This document shows, one piece after another, positions 7,172 to 7,216 of a stretch of 7,216 nt of DNA; position 1 is the first letter of the stretch, and each line of letters begins with the position of its first letter. The position numbers and the translations under genes were made by a program. Location of the stretch: positions 1-7,216 of the forward strand of contig JAQGHJ010000440.1 of the NCBI GenBank assembly GCA_028288905.1, given 5' to 3'. The notes below the pieces were generated by a model. It saw only the letters and a list, made by a program, of their open reading frames with translations. It searched no databases and was not told where the DNA came from. The stretch is from Phycisphaerales bacterium (GTDB lineage Bacteria > Planctomycetota > Phycisphaerae > Tepidisphaerales > Tepidisphaeraceae).

Positions 7172-7216
7172 GTGAGGCGACTTGGGCTCTGGCTGTTCCA
7201 CGCGTCCGCGCTGCTG
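7172..7216 (+). CDS. Start of a divergent gene, hypothetical protein (partial, cut by right edge)
   Basis: Fifteen codons from GTG at 7172 to the window end read MRRLGLWLFHASALL. Two basic residues lead into a hydrophobic stretch, as in a signal anchor or first membrane segment. An AAGGGGG at 7158-7164 lies 7 nt before the GTG and supports the start. From memory, many planctomycete hypothetical membrane proteins begin with a similar MRRL plus hydrophobic segment and sometimes end in a zinc ribbon like the one just upstream. Too little is present for a firm family. It is transcribed away from the kdp operon. Confidence 0.5.
   Translation, partial: MRRLGLWLFHASALL

Noticed and set aside
6776..7201. 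Minus-strand open frame of 141 codons upstream of the operon
   Set aside because: It has no recognisable domain, its composition is like random GC-rich sequence, and its 3' end runs through the proposed promoter and operator.

Overview
This is a very GC-rich stretch carrying one almost complete potassium-uptake operon on the minus strand, read from right to left: small membrane ORF - kdpF - kdpA - kdpB - kdpC - kdpD. The kdpD gene runs off the left edge, so the histidine-kinase half and any kdpE lie outside the window. The genes were assigned from hallmark motifs visible in the translations: selectivity-filter loops in KdpA, P-type ATPase motifs in KdpB, the N-terminal Walker A/B motifs of KdpD, and the short KdpF and KdpC signatures.

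Layout. Positions 1-1713 are kdpD (5' part). Positions 1733-2377 are kdpC, with a GTG start and a good ribosome binding site. A 55-bp gap rich in G-tracts follows, then kdpB at 2433-4598. The 160-bp gap at 4599-4758 holds two strong GC hairpins built from inverted copies of one 17-bp motif. kdpA is at 4759-6501, kdpF at 6539-6631, and a 34-codon ORF at 6628-6732 overlaps the kdpF start by ATGA and has the best ribosome binding site of the operon. Upstream are a TTGACA -35 box with a weak -10, and a tandem 7-bp direct repeat with 11-bp period that looks like an OmpR/PhoB-family (KdpE-type) operator. The rest, to 7216, is mostly non-coding. Near its end, on the plus strand, are a start-less zinc-ribbon coding remnant and the first 15 codons of a divergent gene cut by the right edge.

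Together the genes encode the high-affinity K+ pump KdpFABC. KdpA is the K+-selective channel-like subunit, KdpB the ATP-driven P-type subunit, KdpC an accessory subunit and KdpF a small stabilising peptide. KdpD is the membrane sensor kinase that normally activates transcription through KdpE when K+ is scarce.

Organism: the high GC content and the zinc-ribbon motif CPxCxxDLRASPGRCPECG, which I associate with many planctomycete proteins, suggest a Planctomycetes member, perhaps Gemmataceae. This is inference only. The core system is well known. The parts worth a second look are the unannotated ORF ahead of kdpF, the hairpin pair between kdpA and kdpB, the putative KdpE site, and an insertion in the KdpB nucleotide-binding domain.
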